From contig VAXO01000036.1 of NCBI GenBank assembly GCA_005888435.1, positions 1 to 55,483 of the forward strand: a DNA stretch of 55,483 nt, in the 5' to 3' direction. Each line of letters starts with the position of its first letter. The stretch's first letter is position 1. The stretch is from Actinomycetota bacterium (lineage in GTDB: Bacteria; Actinomycetota; Thermoleophilia; Gaiellales; Gaiellaceae). Made by a program: the position numbers and the translations under genes. The notes below the pieces were generated by a model. The model did no database searches. It was not told where the DNA came from and worked only from the letters and a program-made list of their open reading frames with translations. Below are positions 1-8,527 of the stretch, piece after piece.

Positions 1-1365
1 GACGACCCGCTTCGCCGTCGCCTCCACACGCACGCACGCCGTCTCGGCGCGCGCGTGCTTGGCGACGTTCGCGAGCGCCTCCCGGCCGATGCCGAAGAGC
101 TGCGTCTCCGCAGTCCGCGTCAGCGGCAGCGGCTCGGAGGGCCCTTCGACGCGGACGTCGATGGGGTCTTCCGCGAGCGAGGCGACATGGCGCGAGAGCG
201 CGGGCACCAACCCGTCACCGATCCCCTCGGGCCCCCACTCGAAGATGAAGCGCCGCATCTCGCTCTGGGCGCGCTTCGCGAGCTGCTCGATCGTGCCCAG
301 CGCCTGACTGAGCCGGCCAGAGTGCTCCTGGCCGGCCTCGGCGTCGAGGATCTTGTGCGCCACGCGCGCATGCAGGACGGTCGAGAAGAGCGCCTGCGAC
401 ACCGAATCGTGAAGCTCCCGCGCGATGCGGCGCCGCTCTTCGATCGCCCCTTCGTTCTCGCGCCGTTTCGACTCGGCAAGCTGCTTCACCGAGCGCCGGT
501 GCTCGGCCACGACCGCGCCGAGGTACAGAGACGTCAACGCTGCGACGAGCACGTACAGCTGGGTGCTGAGCGTCCGGTTGTCGATTGGCTGCTTGTAGAA
601 GGCACCCACCTTGTCCGCGGTGACGCCGATCGTGATCGCAGCCGTGATCGCCGTAGACAGTGTCACGGCGGGCGGACCGAAGCGGAAAGCCGCCCAGATC
701 AACGCGGGGAACGTGAGGTAGGTGAGCGGGGCGTTGCTCAGGACCGCCACCGAGGCGAGCACGGCGACACAGCCGACGAGCGTGACACCCTCCCACGTCC
801 ACATGGTGCGCCACGTACGTCTCGGATCGGCGACCCACGTCAGGATCAGCGGAAGGACGATCAGCGCACCGGCGGTGTCGCCGAGGAGCCAGGTGCGCCA
901 GAATGACGCCAGCTCGTCGGCGTCGACAACCCCGCCGGCATACATCGAGATCGTTCCGACCGTGGCGCTGATCGCCGTCGTGGCACCAACGGCAAGCAGC
1001 ATCCCGCTGACCTGCCAGGCGGAGTCGAGTGCGGCGCGGGGGCCGATCAGCCGGCGGAGCAGCCACGCCCCGACGATGACCTCGGCCATGTTGCCGGCTT
1101 GCTGGCCGATGACGCTTCCCACCGGCGGGTGCGCCGCCTCGAGCAACAGTTGCCCGTTGACGAGCAGTTCGCCGAGGAAGATCCCCGGCCACCAACGCAG
1201 CCCGAAGACGTAGAGCGCGGCGATCCCTAGCCCGACCGGCGGCCAGATCGCAGAGACGGATGCGGTATAGCGAAGGGTCTGACCGAGCCTCGCCGCGCCG
1301 AAGTAGGCGCACCCGAGCACCACGACTCCGCCTATTTCCCGGACGGTCGGCCAGCGCAGAGCCAT
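1..1365 (-). CDS. MASE1-domain sensor histidine kinase, NarL/HisKA_3 type (3' end cut by window)
   Basis: Reading the minus strand from an ATG at 1365 gives an open frame that runs off the window. The first ~290 residues are a multi-helix membrane region with the MASE1 signature (SAIWPPVGLGIAALYVFGL; later WLLGDTAGALIVLPL), a sensor module of unknown ligand. A short linker then leads to a HisKA_3 dimerisation box, ERRRIARELHDSVSQALF, whose predicted phosphorylated His is about residue 319. The N-box of the HATPase domain (IGREALANVAKHA, Asn about residue 433) is present; the G boxes lie outside the window. It should autophosphorylate and pass phosphate to a LuxR/NarL-type regulator, probably encoded just beyond the left edge. 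It is divergent from the LysR gene. A weak purine-rich stretch precedes the ATG. Confidence 0.9.
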   Translation of the reverse strand, partial: MALRWPTVREIGGVVVLGCAYFGAARLGQTLRYTASVSAIWPPVGLGIAALYVFGLRWWPGIFLGELLVNGQLLLEAAHPPVGSVIGQQAGNMAEVIVGAWLLRRLIGPRAALDSAWQVSGMLLAVGATTAISATVGTISMYAGGVVDADELASFWRTWLLGDTAGALIVLPLILTWVADPRRTWRTMWTWEGVTLVGCVAVLASVAVLSNAPLTYLTFPALIWAAFRFGPPAVTLSTAITAAITIGVTADKVGAFYKQPIDNRTLSTQLYVLVAALTSLYLGAVVAEHRRSVKQLAESKRRENEGAIEERRRIARELHDSVSQALFSTVLHARVAHKILDAEAGQEHSGRLSQALGTIEQLAKRAQSEMRRFIFEWGPEGIGDGLVPALSRHVASLAEDPIDVRVEGPSEPLPLTRTAETQLFGIGREALANVAKHARAETACVRVEATAKRVV

Positions 1366-1607
1366 CCGCCTGACCGCAGGAGGCGAGGGCGCAGCCAGTT
1401 CTCCGGGGGCGAGGGACGTGGCTGCACGTTACCGCCCGATCCAGGTGACGGCCAAATGACGTAGACGCCCGCGACGCAAATGTCCGATGCGCCTACAGAC
1501 TCACGCACGGGATACTTGAGCTGACCGAGGTCAACAAGGAGGCCGCGCTGCAAACCGTTCGCGACCTGAGCAAGAGCCAGAGCCCCAACGGGACGAACGG
1601 GACTCCG

Positions 1608-2492
1608 TTGGAGCTCCGGGAGTTGCGCTATTTCACGGTGCTCTGCGAGGAGCTCCACTTCGGGCGTGCCGCCGAACGGCTGCACATCTCACAATCGCCG
1701 CTCTCCCAGGCGATCGCGCAGCTCGAACGGAAGCTCGGGACACGGCTGCTCGACCGCTCGAGCCGCCATGTCCAGCTGACGCCGGCCGGCGGCGTCCTGC
1801 TGCACCACGCGCGCCGGATGCTCCGCGACGCGGAGGCGGCGGCCGGCGCCACACGGCGAGCCGGCGCCGGCGAAAACGGGGTGCTCCTGATCGCGGTCGG
1901 GCCCGCCGCCCGCGATGCGCTGCTGCCCGCGCTACGACACGCTCTCGACGAGCGGCTTCCCGCGCTGACGGTCGAGGTCGTCGAGCTGGCCGGCGACGAC
2001 GTCGCCGAGGCAGTGCTGTGCGGCGCCGCCGATGCCGGACTGATGATGTGCCCACCTACCCACGACGGCATCGAGCAGAAGCTGCTCCGGCGGGACCTGC
2101 CGGTCGCGGTGCTGGGACCGGCGCACCCTCTCGCCGGTCGCGACCGCGTCACGGTCGAGGAGCTCTCGGACTATCGGCTGGTCCTGCGTCCGCGCAGTGT
2201 CTCCCGCGGGGCACACGACGTGATCCTCGGGATGTTCCACGGTCACCCGCCCGCGGCGACGCGCATCACCGAGGCATACAGCGGCGCGGGGTGGGATGCC
2301 ATGCATGCCGACGGCTTCAGCGTCGTCGCCGCGGCGGCCGCGGTCAGCGGCGACTTCGTCACGGTGCCGATCGCCGACGGGGACGCCGCGTTCTCGATGT
2401 CGCTCGTCTGGAGCCGGGACACTCCGCCGCTCGTGCTGCCGGCGTTGCTCGAAGCGGCCGACTCGGCCGTCGCCGCGAACGGCTGGCGCTAG
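1608..2492 (+). CDS. LysR family transcriptional regulator
   Basis: A 294-residue protein with a clear N-terminal winged HTH (residues 1-60: LRYFTVLCEELHFGRAAERL, then SQSPLSQAIAQLERKLGTRL) and a C-terminal periplasmic-binding-like effector domain (about residues 90-290). The TTG start places the usual MELRELRYF N-terminus at residue 1. The frame stays open upstream to about 1490 without a convincing start or Shine-Dalgarno, so a longer protein cannot be fully excluded. LysR proteins usually control a divergent target; here that neighbour is the histidine kinase. The inducer and regulon cannot be told from the sequence. Confidence 0.92.
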   Translation: MELRELRYFTVLCEELHFGRAAERLHISQSPLSQAIAQLERKLGTRLLDRSSRHVQLTPAGGVLLHHARRMLRDAEAAAGATRRAGAGENGVLLIAVGPAARDALLPALRHALDERLPALTVEVVELAGDDVAEAVLCGAADAGLMMCPPTHDGIEQKLLRRDLPVAVLGPAHPLAGRDRVTVEELSDYRLVLRPRSVSRGAHDVILGMFHGHPPAATRITEAYSGAGWDAMHADGFSVVAAAAAVSGDFVTVPIADGDAAFSMSLVWSRDTPPLVLPALLEAADSAVAANGWR

Positions 2493-2514
2493 CGCGACAC
2501 ACGCGGCCTCGTCG

Positions 2515-3030
2515 TCAGTGCGTGACGACGAGCTTGAGCACTATCAGGCTGGCGCCGAGCGCAAGGTTGATGCTCACGACGGCGAGCGTTCCCATCCACC
2601 CCAGGCGTTCGACCCGCGCGAAGAGCAGCCCTTCGGCGGCCAGGACGGCGAGCCCGGTTCCGAGCGCGAGCCAGACCGCGAACCGTGTCGAGATGAGCCC
2701 GAACGCTGCGAGCAGAAGCGGTAGCGCCGGGAGCATCGCCGCCTCCACGATCGCCCATTCGTGTCGCGCCACATCGCGCAGTTCGGCGAGCGTCAGCCGC
2801 CGGTCACGCGCGACGCTGCGTCCGAGCCCGTGTGCATAGACGTGCGCGAGCCAGAACACGATCGTCGTCGCCACGACTAGCGCCGCGATGTGGCCGGCTT
2901 CGTGCGGGAACGCCCGCGCCCCCGCCACGAGAACAGCCAGCGCGACGATCGTCCCGTAGATGAAGCCTTCGAGGCGCTCTCCCATCGCCGCGCGACCGAG
3001 GGCCTCGCCCATTCGCCGACGTGCGGGCAC
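2515..3030 (-). CDS. Integral membrane protein of unknown function
   Basis: A 171-residue hydrophobic protein with about four to five predicted membrane helices: FIYGTIVALAVLVAGA, HIAALVVATTIVFWLAHVYA, a hydrophobic pair around AMLPALPLLLAAF, and a terminal pair ending in LGASLIVLKLVV. A polar cytoplasmic loop (residues 70-95, GRSVARDRRLTLAELRDVARHE) separates the halves. It is the last gene of the long minus-strand run and follows the PRC-barrel gene by 9 bp. GTG at 3030 is used here; an in-frame ATG at 3012 is an alternative, and neither has a strong ribosome binding site. I do not recognise a characterised family. Confidence 0.75.
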   Translation of the reverse strand: MPARRRMGEALGRAAMGERLEGFIYGTIVALAVLVAGARAFPHEAGHIAALVVATTIVFWLAHVYAHGLGRSVARDRRLTLAELRDVARHEWAIVEAAMLPALPLLLAAFGLISTRFAVWLALGTGLAVLAAEGLLFARVERLGWMGTLAVVSINLALGASLIVLKLVVTH

Positions 3031-3039
3031 TGACGCCCG

Positions 3040-3690
3040 CTACCAGCGGTGGACTTTGTGCGACGGCAGGTCGCCGACCTCGTCTTTCGACAGCTCGAGG
3101 GTGACGACGTCGGACTCGACCGAGTCCACGGCGCCGATGGGAACCGTCACCTCGCGGCGCCCCCAGAGGTGGCCGCGCTCGAGCACAAAGTGCGTTATGT
3201 GATCGTCCTCGTCGAGAAGGAAGCCGTCCACGTCGCCGAGGTAGTGCCCATCCGCTGACATGACACGGCTCGAGCGCCTGACCTCGACTTCGCCCTTCGG
3301 CACGCGGTCGTAGACGACGCCCATGTCGCCGACGGCGTCGACGGGGCCTGCGAGCCCGGTGCTGTCGTAGTACGGCAGCGCGAGGACGTCCGAGACGCCC
3401 ACGTCCCAGTTCGGGTCGTCGGTCGCCACCTGGTCGAGGCGAAGGTACGAGAACTCCTCGACCGGAGGAAGCGCGTCGAGCTCGGCGCGCGAACAGGTCA
3501 GGACGATTCCGCCGACCTGCTCGGTCGCCTCGACGAGCTCGATAGGCACGAGATGCGACTCGCCGCGGCCGTGCTTCTGCTTGACGACGAGATGCGTCAC
3601 GCGCTTCGCCACCGGATCGACGACGAGGTCGGCGAGCATCCCGACCTCCTGCTCCTCACACATGACCGGCTTGTCGAGCTCGAGGCGCAC
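3040..3690 (-). CDS. PRC-barrel domain protein (two PRC barrels)
   Basis: A 216-residue soluble protein built from two PRC-barrel-like halves: residues 1-60 (MRLELDKPVMCEEQEVGMLA then VVDPVAKRVTHLVVKQ) and residues about 130-205 (VMSADGHYLGDVDGFLLDED then ITHFVLERGHLWGRREVTVP). PRC barrels are small beta domains found in RimM, photosynthetic reaction centre H subunits and many stress or membrane-associated proteins; the substrate or partner here is unknown. It lies 9 bp downstream of the Sap/GAP membrane protein and so is probably co-transcribed with the lipid/membrane genes. Confidence 0.85.
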   Translation of the reverse strand: MRLELDKPVMCEEQEVGMLADLVVDPVAKRVTHLVVKQKHGRGESHLVPIELVEATEQVGGIVLTCSRAELDALPPVEEFSYLRLDQVATDDPNWDVGVSDVLALPYYDSTGLAGPVDAVGDMGVVYDRVPKGEVEVRRSSRVMSADGHYLGDVDGFLLDEDDHITHFVLERGHLWGRREVTVPIGAVDSVESDVVTLELSKDEVGDLPSHKVHRW

Positions 3691-3699
3691 GCCCGAATC

Positions 3700-4371
3700 C
3701 TATGCCGTCAGCCCCGCGATGCCGTTGCGCAGGAGCGCGAGCGACACGAGCACGAGCAGCACCGCGGCAACGGTTCGTGCGTGGAGCTCCAGCCAGCCGC
3801 GGGCGGACTCGAGCACACGCTCGGTCCACTCGCGGGCGACGAGCATCAGCACGAGTGCCGTCGCGAGCGGCAGGAGCGAGACGAATGTGAAGAAGAGCCA
3901 GTCGACGGCGTAGCCGACGCGCGAAGGGTCGAGCTCGGAGATCTCCTTGAGCGCGAGCGGGATGAAACCGCCCGGGTTCGCGAGCGTCGCACCGGCGCCG
4001 ACGACGGCAATCGCGCGCGAGGCCGATACCTTCCGCATCTGCTCCATCGCGGCCGCGATGCGTGCGGGATTGTGTGGGCGCCGCATCGTCCGGGTCACCC
4101 AGGTGAGGATCGCGACGGCGGCCGCGACGTCGACGATCGCCACCCACGTCTTCGGCGTCGACGGGTGCGACGACGCGGCGGCGTCACCCAGAACGAACGC
4201 GGCGACCACGCCGATCGCGAGCGTCGCGACGACCGCGCCGATGTAGAACCAGAAGCCGGTTCGGAACGGCCGGTCGCTCAGGACGAGGACGAGCGTCGAG
4301 AACGTCAGCGTCGTCGGCGACAGCATCGCCGCGATGGTGACCAGCACGAGCTCGGTGTCGATCCACGCCAC
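3700..4371 (-). CDS. GAP/Sap family membrane protein (sulfolipid-1-addressing-like)
   Basis: A 223-residue, six-helix membrane protein. The N-terminus (VLVTIAAMLSPTTLTFSTLV) has the Pro-containing first helix typical of the Sap/GAP and LysE-like superfamily, followed by helices around FWFYIGAVVATLAIGVVAAF and a central loop with TRTMRRPHNPARI. Mycobacterial Sap is involved in moving sulfolipid precursors to the surface, and other members are called GAP. The actual cargo here is unknown. Its position between an LPG-synthase-type flippase and other envelope genes supports a role in lipid or glycolipid export, which is an inference. Confidence 0.82.
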   Translation of the reverse strand: MAWIDTELVLVTIAAMLSPTTLTFSTLVLVLSDRPFRTGFWFYIGAVVATLAIGVVAAFVLGDAAASSHPSTPKTWVAIVDVAAAVAILTWVTRTMRRPHNPARIAAAMEQMRKVSASRAIAVVGAGATLANPGGFIPLALKEISELDPSRVGYAVDWLFFTFVSLLPLATALVLMLVAREWTERVLESARGWLELHARTVAAVLLVLVSLALLRNGIAGLTA

Positions 4372-4386
4372 GGCCGCGTGACCGGG

Positions 4387-5478
4387 TCAGGCCGTCTCGG
4401 CTTCGCGCTTTGCTTCCTTCCTCGCCCTCCGAGCTTCCTGCTGTTCCGCGGCCTTCTGCTTGGCCTCGTCGTACGACTCGCCGACGAGCTGCTTCCCGCC
4501 ACTCCAGCCGAAGGCCCAGACGACGAGCACGATCCCGAGGATGATGTTCCAGGCCGTCGTCACGAGCTGCTGCGCGACGGAGTAGGCAGTCGCCGTCGCC
4601 GCGTCGGTGACGCCGCTCAGCGAGGCCACATTGAAGGCTTGCGTGACGCCCGCCCCGCCCGGCGTGACGGACGTCACGTTCGCGATCGAGTTGCCACCGC
4701 AGATCCGCATCAAGGTGTGGAAGCTGACCGGGATGTCGTACGCCGAGAGGAACACGGCCATCACGCCGAGGCTCGCGACCCATGCCAGGAACGAGGGGAC
4801 GAAGACGCGCACAAGGTACTTCCGGGGATGCGCGAGGATGCCGCCGCCCTCCTTCGCGTCGTCCCACCAGACGACCACACGTACCCACAGGCGGCGGATC
4901 AGGAGGTAGAGCAGGAAGCCACCGCCTCCGAACAGGAGGATCGTCGCCCACGGATGGGTGTGCACCCACTCGAACTTGATGTCGAACGAGCCGCCGACGG
5001 AGAGGAAGAGGTAGAGGTAGACGAAGATGCCGATGAGGGTGAAGAAGATCTTCTGGACGGCGTAACCGCCGAGGATCGCCGCGAAGGTCGCGCGCGCGAT
5101 GATCGCCGTGAACATCAGCAGCATCACGAGCGTCCCGATGTTCGCCGGCAGGACCCCGTTCAGGGCGACGGACGCCGCGTAGCACGCCCAGATGTCGCGC
5201 CAGCGCACGGCGTCCCCGTAGGCGAAGCGCAGGATCGAGTACCACCCGAACGCGGTCAGCGACGTCTGCACGGTCTTGAGCGTGACGGCGGCGACCAGGT
5301 AGCCGGTCGAGATCCCGGAGATCGTGTCCCAGAGGTCCGAGAACCAGCCGCGCAGGTCCCAGCCGACGAGATTGGCGAACGCGCCGATGACGAGGATGGC
5401 GAGCGCGCCGACGAGGAGCCGCTTCAGACGGAAGCGTCGCTTCGGCGTCGCGGCGGCGGCGGGCGCGGCGACGCTCAC
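4387..5478 (-). CDS. Lysylphosphatidylglycerol synthase TM-region (UPF0104/AglD-like) flippase
   Basis: A 363-residue polytopic membrane protein matching the LPG_synthase_TM family: ten-helix pattern, conserved stretch WACYAASVALNGVLPANIGT, and the later SVTPGGAGVTQAFNVASLSG loop, which is a hallmark of the family. There is no aminoacyltransferase (DUF2156) domain, so it cannot itself make lysyl-PG. Stand-alone members are thought to flip or assist transfer of lipid-linked substrates. Its start overlaps the stop of the MFS gene by 4 bp, indicating translational coupling. The C-terminus is a charged Lys/Arg/Glu-rich tail. Confidence 0.85.
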   Translation of the reverse strand: MSVAAPAAAATPKRRFRLKRLLVGALAILVIGAFANLVGWDLRGWFSDLWDTISGISTGYLVAAVTLKTVQTSLTAFGWYSILRFAYGDAVRWRDIWACYAASVALNGVLPANIGTLVMLLMFTAIIARATFAAILGGYAVQKIFFTLIGIFVYLYLFLSVGGSFDIKFEWVHTHPWATILLFGGGGFLLYLLIRRLWVRVVVWWDDAKEGGGILAHPRKYLVRVFVPSFLAWVASLGVMAVFLSAYDIPVSFHTLMRICGGNSIANVTSVTPGGAGVTQAFNVASLSGVTDAATATAYSVAQQLVTTAWNIILGIVLVVWAFGWSGGKQLVGESYDEAKQKAAEQQEARRARKEAKREAETA

Positions 5479-7082
5479 GTCGGCTGACTCCGCGGAATCC
5501 GCTGGGCCAGAAAGAGGCCGAGCACCGCGACGAACGCGAGCAGCGCCAGCGACGACGTGAGGCCCGCGATGCGTGCGTCTCGGTACGAGTCGAGCGCGGA
5601 GGACGTCGTGCGCTTGCTGGCGCCCGCCTCGTTCAGCGCCTGCTCGAGGTCCGCGTCAGAGACGAACGGGACGCCCCCTGCGAGCTGCACCTGCGCATCC
5701 GACTTCACCCGGTCCGGAATCGCCGGGTTGTGCTGGATGTTCGTCAAGAACGCCGACGAGACGGCCGCGATCATCACCGATCCTGCGAGCGCCGTGCCGA
5801 TCGACGCCCCGAGGTTCGTGCTCGTGTTCTGGACGCCGCCCACCTCCGGGCTGCGCTCGTCGGGCACGGCGGAGACCGTGACGGCGCCGAGCTGCGACGC
5901 GAGCGCGCCGATGCCGAGCCCGATCAGCAGCAGCGGGACGAAGACGATCTCCGCCCCCGCGCCCGGGTCAAGCCCTGCAAGGAGCACGCATGTGCCCGCC
6001 AGCAGCGCGAGCAGTCCGCACCGGACGACCAGGCGAGGCGAGACGTCCGGCCAGAGCCTCGGAATCCCGATCGCGGCGACGAGCAAGGTGAGCGAGAGCG
6101 GCAGCAGCCGCGCACCGGTGGCGAGCGCCGAGAGGCCCAGGCACACCGAGAGGAAGAGCGGGATGACGAAGAAGAGCCCCGCTTGCATCAGGTACTGGAT
6201 GAAGAACATCGCCAGGCCGCCGCTCAGCTGCTTGTTGCGCAGCAGGTCGGCACGGAGCAGCGGCTCCCCGTGCGCCTCCATCCTCGCCTCCCAGCGGAAG
6301 AAGATCCACACGACGAGCAAGCCCGCGAGCATGAGCCAGATCGTCGGCGAGATGCCTCCCCACGACGGCCCGTCGGGCTTCGGCTGGATCCAGCCCCACT
6401 CGCTCGAGCGCAGGATCCCGAAGACGAGCAGGCCGAGGCCCAGCGCCGACAGCACGACGCCCACGTAATCGAGGCGGGGCTTCTCAGCTGCGGGGGCGTC
6501 GGCGATCCGGCGGGCGAGGATCAAGATCCCGAGCACGAGCACGACCTCGCCCGCGAATACCCAGCGCCACGAGAAGTACGTCGTGCAGAAGCCGCCGATC
6601 AGCGGCCCGACCGCGACGGCGATAGCGCCGGCTGCCGCGACGAGACCGTAGGCCGCAGCCCGCCGCTGGGCGGGGAAGTTCGATGCGACGAGCGCGACGA
6701 TCGCAGGCAGGATCAGCGCCGCGCCGACGCCCTCGAGGAACGACCACCCGAGCAGCAGCACCGGCAGGCTCTGTGCCAGCGACGTCGTGAGCGAGCCTAC
6801 GCCGTAGATGACGCAGCCGATCATGAAGGCGCGCTTCCGGCCGATGATCGCGCCGATCTTCGCGCCCGTGATCATCAGCGCGGCCATCACGAGCGTGTAG
6901 GCAGTGATGGCCCCCTGGATGCCGGTGACGGTCGTGCCGACGTCCTTGGCGACGGTCGCGATCGAGACGTTCATCACCGAGCTGTCGAGCGTCATCAGGA
7001 ACTGCCCCGTGGCGAGCGTCAGCAGGACGAGCGTCGCGCCGGCGGCGCGGGAAGACGGTGCGGCTTCGGCCGTCGTCGTCAC
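5475..7082 (-). CDS. MFS transporter, DHA2 family (14 membrane helices)
   Basis: A 535-residue transporter with the DHA2/EmrB-QacA layout: LDSSVMNVSIATVAKD in helix 1 (motif D1), GAKIGAIIGRKRAFMIG (motif A) and a helix-5 motif C-like stretch GAIAVAVGPLIGGF. The GTG at 7082 is chosen because it overlaps the upstream phospholipase-D-like stop by 4 bp (GTGA) and gives a short cytoplasmic N-terminus. Upstream codons in the same frame belong to the antisense of the neighbour. A periplasmic segment with SDADLEQALNEAG near the C-terminus resembles other actinobacterial DHA2 proteins. Substrate (drug, lipid or metabolite) is not predictable; context suggests the envelope. Confidence 0.92.
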   Translation of the reverse strand: MTTTAEAAPSSRAAGATLVLLTLATGQFLMTLDSSVMNVSIATVAKDVGTTVTGIQGAITAYTLVMAALMITGAKIGAIIGRKRAFMIGCVIYGVGSLTTSLAQSLPVLLLGWSFLEGVGAALILPAIVALVASNFPAQRRAAAYGLVAAAGAIAVAVGPLIGGFCTTYFSWRWVFAGEVVLVLGILILARRIADAPAAEKPRLDYVGVVLSALGLGLLVFGILRSSEWGWIQPKPDGPSWGGISPTIWLMLAGLLVVWIFFRWEARMEAHGEPLLRADLLRNKQLSGGLAMFFIQYLMQAGLFFVIPLFLSVCLGLSALATGARLLPLSLTLLVAAIGIPRLWPDVSPRLVVRCGLLALLAGTCVLLAGLDPGAGAEIVFVPLLLIGLGIGALASQLGAVTVSAVPDERSPEVGGVQNTSTNLGASIGTALAGSVMIAAVSSAFLTNIQHNPAIPDRVKSDAQVQLAGGVPFVSDADLEQALNEAGASKRTTSSALDSYRDARIAGLTSSLALLAFVAVLGLFLAQRIPRSQPT

Positions 7083-8299
7083 AGCAGCGGGGAGAGGGTC
7101 GCGAAAGCCGCCGTCTTCACGCGCTCCTTGACGCCGGAGGCGGCCCGGCCCGGCGTGGAGATCTCCTCGGCCGGAACGCTGAAACGCTCCTCGAATTGCG
7201 TCGCGAGCGTCCTGGACCAGAGTTGGAGGTCGATCTCGAAGAAGCGCTTGAGGCTCCAGGCATCGAGGTTGCAGGTTCCGAGGAGCAGCTCCTCCCCGTC
7301 GCGCACGAACGCCTTCGCGTGCAGCATCGTCGGGTACTCGAGGATGCGCACGCCCGCGTCGAGCAGGCGGCCGTGGTGGAACTGCTGGGCGGCGGAGCAA
7401 GCCCAGTTGTTCCCGTTCGCCGGGGTGAACAGGCGCACGCGGACGCCGCGCCGGGCCGCCGTCTCGATGCTCCGGATCATCCGCCGGTCGGTGACGTACG
7501 GATTCACGACGTCGAGCGTCTCGACGGCGTCGTCGAACAGCCGCGCGATCGCCGTCGTGATCGGCCGATAGGGCCCGGGCGCGTTGTGCCGGACGACTGC
7601 GGGGATGGGATCGTCTCCCTCGTCGTGCGCCGGGAAGAGGCCGCCGAGCTCGGCGTTCGGGACGTTCCCACCGAGCCAGCGATAGCTCGCCAGGAAGACC
7701 AGCTGGAGCTGCGCGACGACCGGCCCGGTCACGCGGACGAAGACGTCGTGGAAGCGGCCGTCGTTGAAATGGTCCTCGATGCCGGCGCCGCCGACCCAGC
7801 CGATGCGGCCGTCGACGATCAGCACCTTGCGGTGGTCGACGTGGCCGATCGAGGCGAGGTTCCAGCGCCGCGGCGCGGCCTCACCCAGCGGCGCGGACAC
7901 GGCCCGAAGCTTCGATGCCCTGTTGACGCAGACCTTGACCCCAGCGGCTGCGAGCCGCTCGTAGTGTTTGCGCGCTCCGGTCTCGGGCCCGGAGCCGAGG
8001 TTGTCGACGATGAGCCGGATGGGGACGCCTTCAGCGGCCTTCGCAGTCAGCGTCTGGGCGAACACGTCGCCGACGACGCCCGGCTTGAAGCCGAACTGGT
8101 TGATGTGCACGGACGAGGTCGCCGCGGCGATGTCGTCGAGCATCGGCGGGTAGAAGGAGGTGCCCTGGACGAAAACCTCGCCGGTCGCGGCGCTGCTCAC
8201 CGGAAACGCGAGGGCGAGGTCGGCCCGTCGGACCGGCTGCGCGAGCAGGCGCTCGGCCCGTGCGCTAAGCGGCGATGCCGCGACGGCGGTTCTGCTCAC
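7079..8299 (-). CDS. Phospholipase D-like / cardiolipin synthase-type phosphatidyltransferase
   Basis: A 406-residue protein with two complete HKD motifs: H156-R-K158-x4-D163 in HVDHRKVLIVDG, and H327-A-K329-x4-D334 in LHAKAFVRDGEELLLGTCNLD. Two HKD motifs form one active site that joins or transfers phosphatidyl groups, as in bacterial cardiolipin synthase. The N-terminal membrane anchors of classic ClsA are missing, closer to ClsB-type enzymes, so substrate choice is open. It overlaps the small membrane protein upstream by 35 bp and the MFS gene downstream by 4 bp, placing it at the core of the probable lipid operon. Confidence 0.9.
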   Translation of the reverse strand: MSRTAVAASPLSARAERLLAQPVRRADLALAFPVSSAATGEVFVQGTSFYPPMLDDIAAATSSVHINQFGFKPGVVGDVFAQTLTAKAAEGVPIRLIVDNLGSGPETGARKHYERLAAAGVKVCVNRASKLRAVSAPLGEAAPRRWNLASIGHVDHRKVLIVDGRIGWVGGAGIEDHFNDGRFHDVFVRVTGPVVAQLQLVFLASYRWLGGNVPNAELGGLFPAHDEGDDPIPAVVRHNAPGPYRPITTAIARLFDDAVETLDVVNPYVTDRRMIRSIETAARRGVRVRLFTPANGNNWACSAAQQFHHGRLLDAGVRILEYPTMLHAKAFVRDGEELLLGTCNLDAWSLKRFFEIDLQLWSRTLATQFEERFSVPAEEISTPGRAASGVKERVKTAAFATLSPLL

Positions 8300-8474
8300 G
8301 ACGGTCGTGGATGTACGCGAACCCCAACGCGATCGCGCTCAGGACGATGAAGGCTCCCATGAAGCCCCACGCCGACCAGGCCCAGCCGAAGAGCAGGAAC
8401 AGAATCGCCCCGACGACGACCGCGCCGACGCAGATGCCAAGCAGGCCGAGCCAGAATCTCCCGCCCAACTCCAT
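8265..8474 (-). CDS. Small two-helix membrane protein
   Basis: A 69-residue protein with two hydrophobic helices (WLGLLGICVGAVVVGAILFL and WSAWGFMGAFIVLSAIALGF) and a basic tail ending RREQNRRRGIAA. The ATG at 8474 is clear. The 3' end overlaps the start of the PLD-like gene by 35 bp, suggesting coupled expression. No named family is recognised; small proteins of this shape can act as partners of lipid enzymes, but nothing here shows it. Confidence 0.75.
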   Translation of the reverse strand: MELGGRFWLGLLGICVGAVVVGAILFLLFGWAWSAWGFMGAFIVLSAIALGFAYIHDRREQNRRRGIAA

Positions 8475-8527
8475 GCGACCATCTTCGCCGGAGCAGGTTG
8501 GGCTTTACGTCACCCGGTCAGGATGAG

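Noticed and set aside
3553-5487. Long plus-strand open frame of 644 codons
   Set aside because: It is antisense to four well-supported membrane/PRC genes and encodes an Arg/Asp/Glu/His-rich sequence typical of the shadow of high-GC coding DNA.
5730-7571. Long plus-strand open frame of 613 codons
   Set aside because: Antisense to the MFS transporter; composition is dominated by Arg/Asp/Gln/His with no domain.
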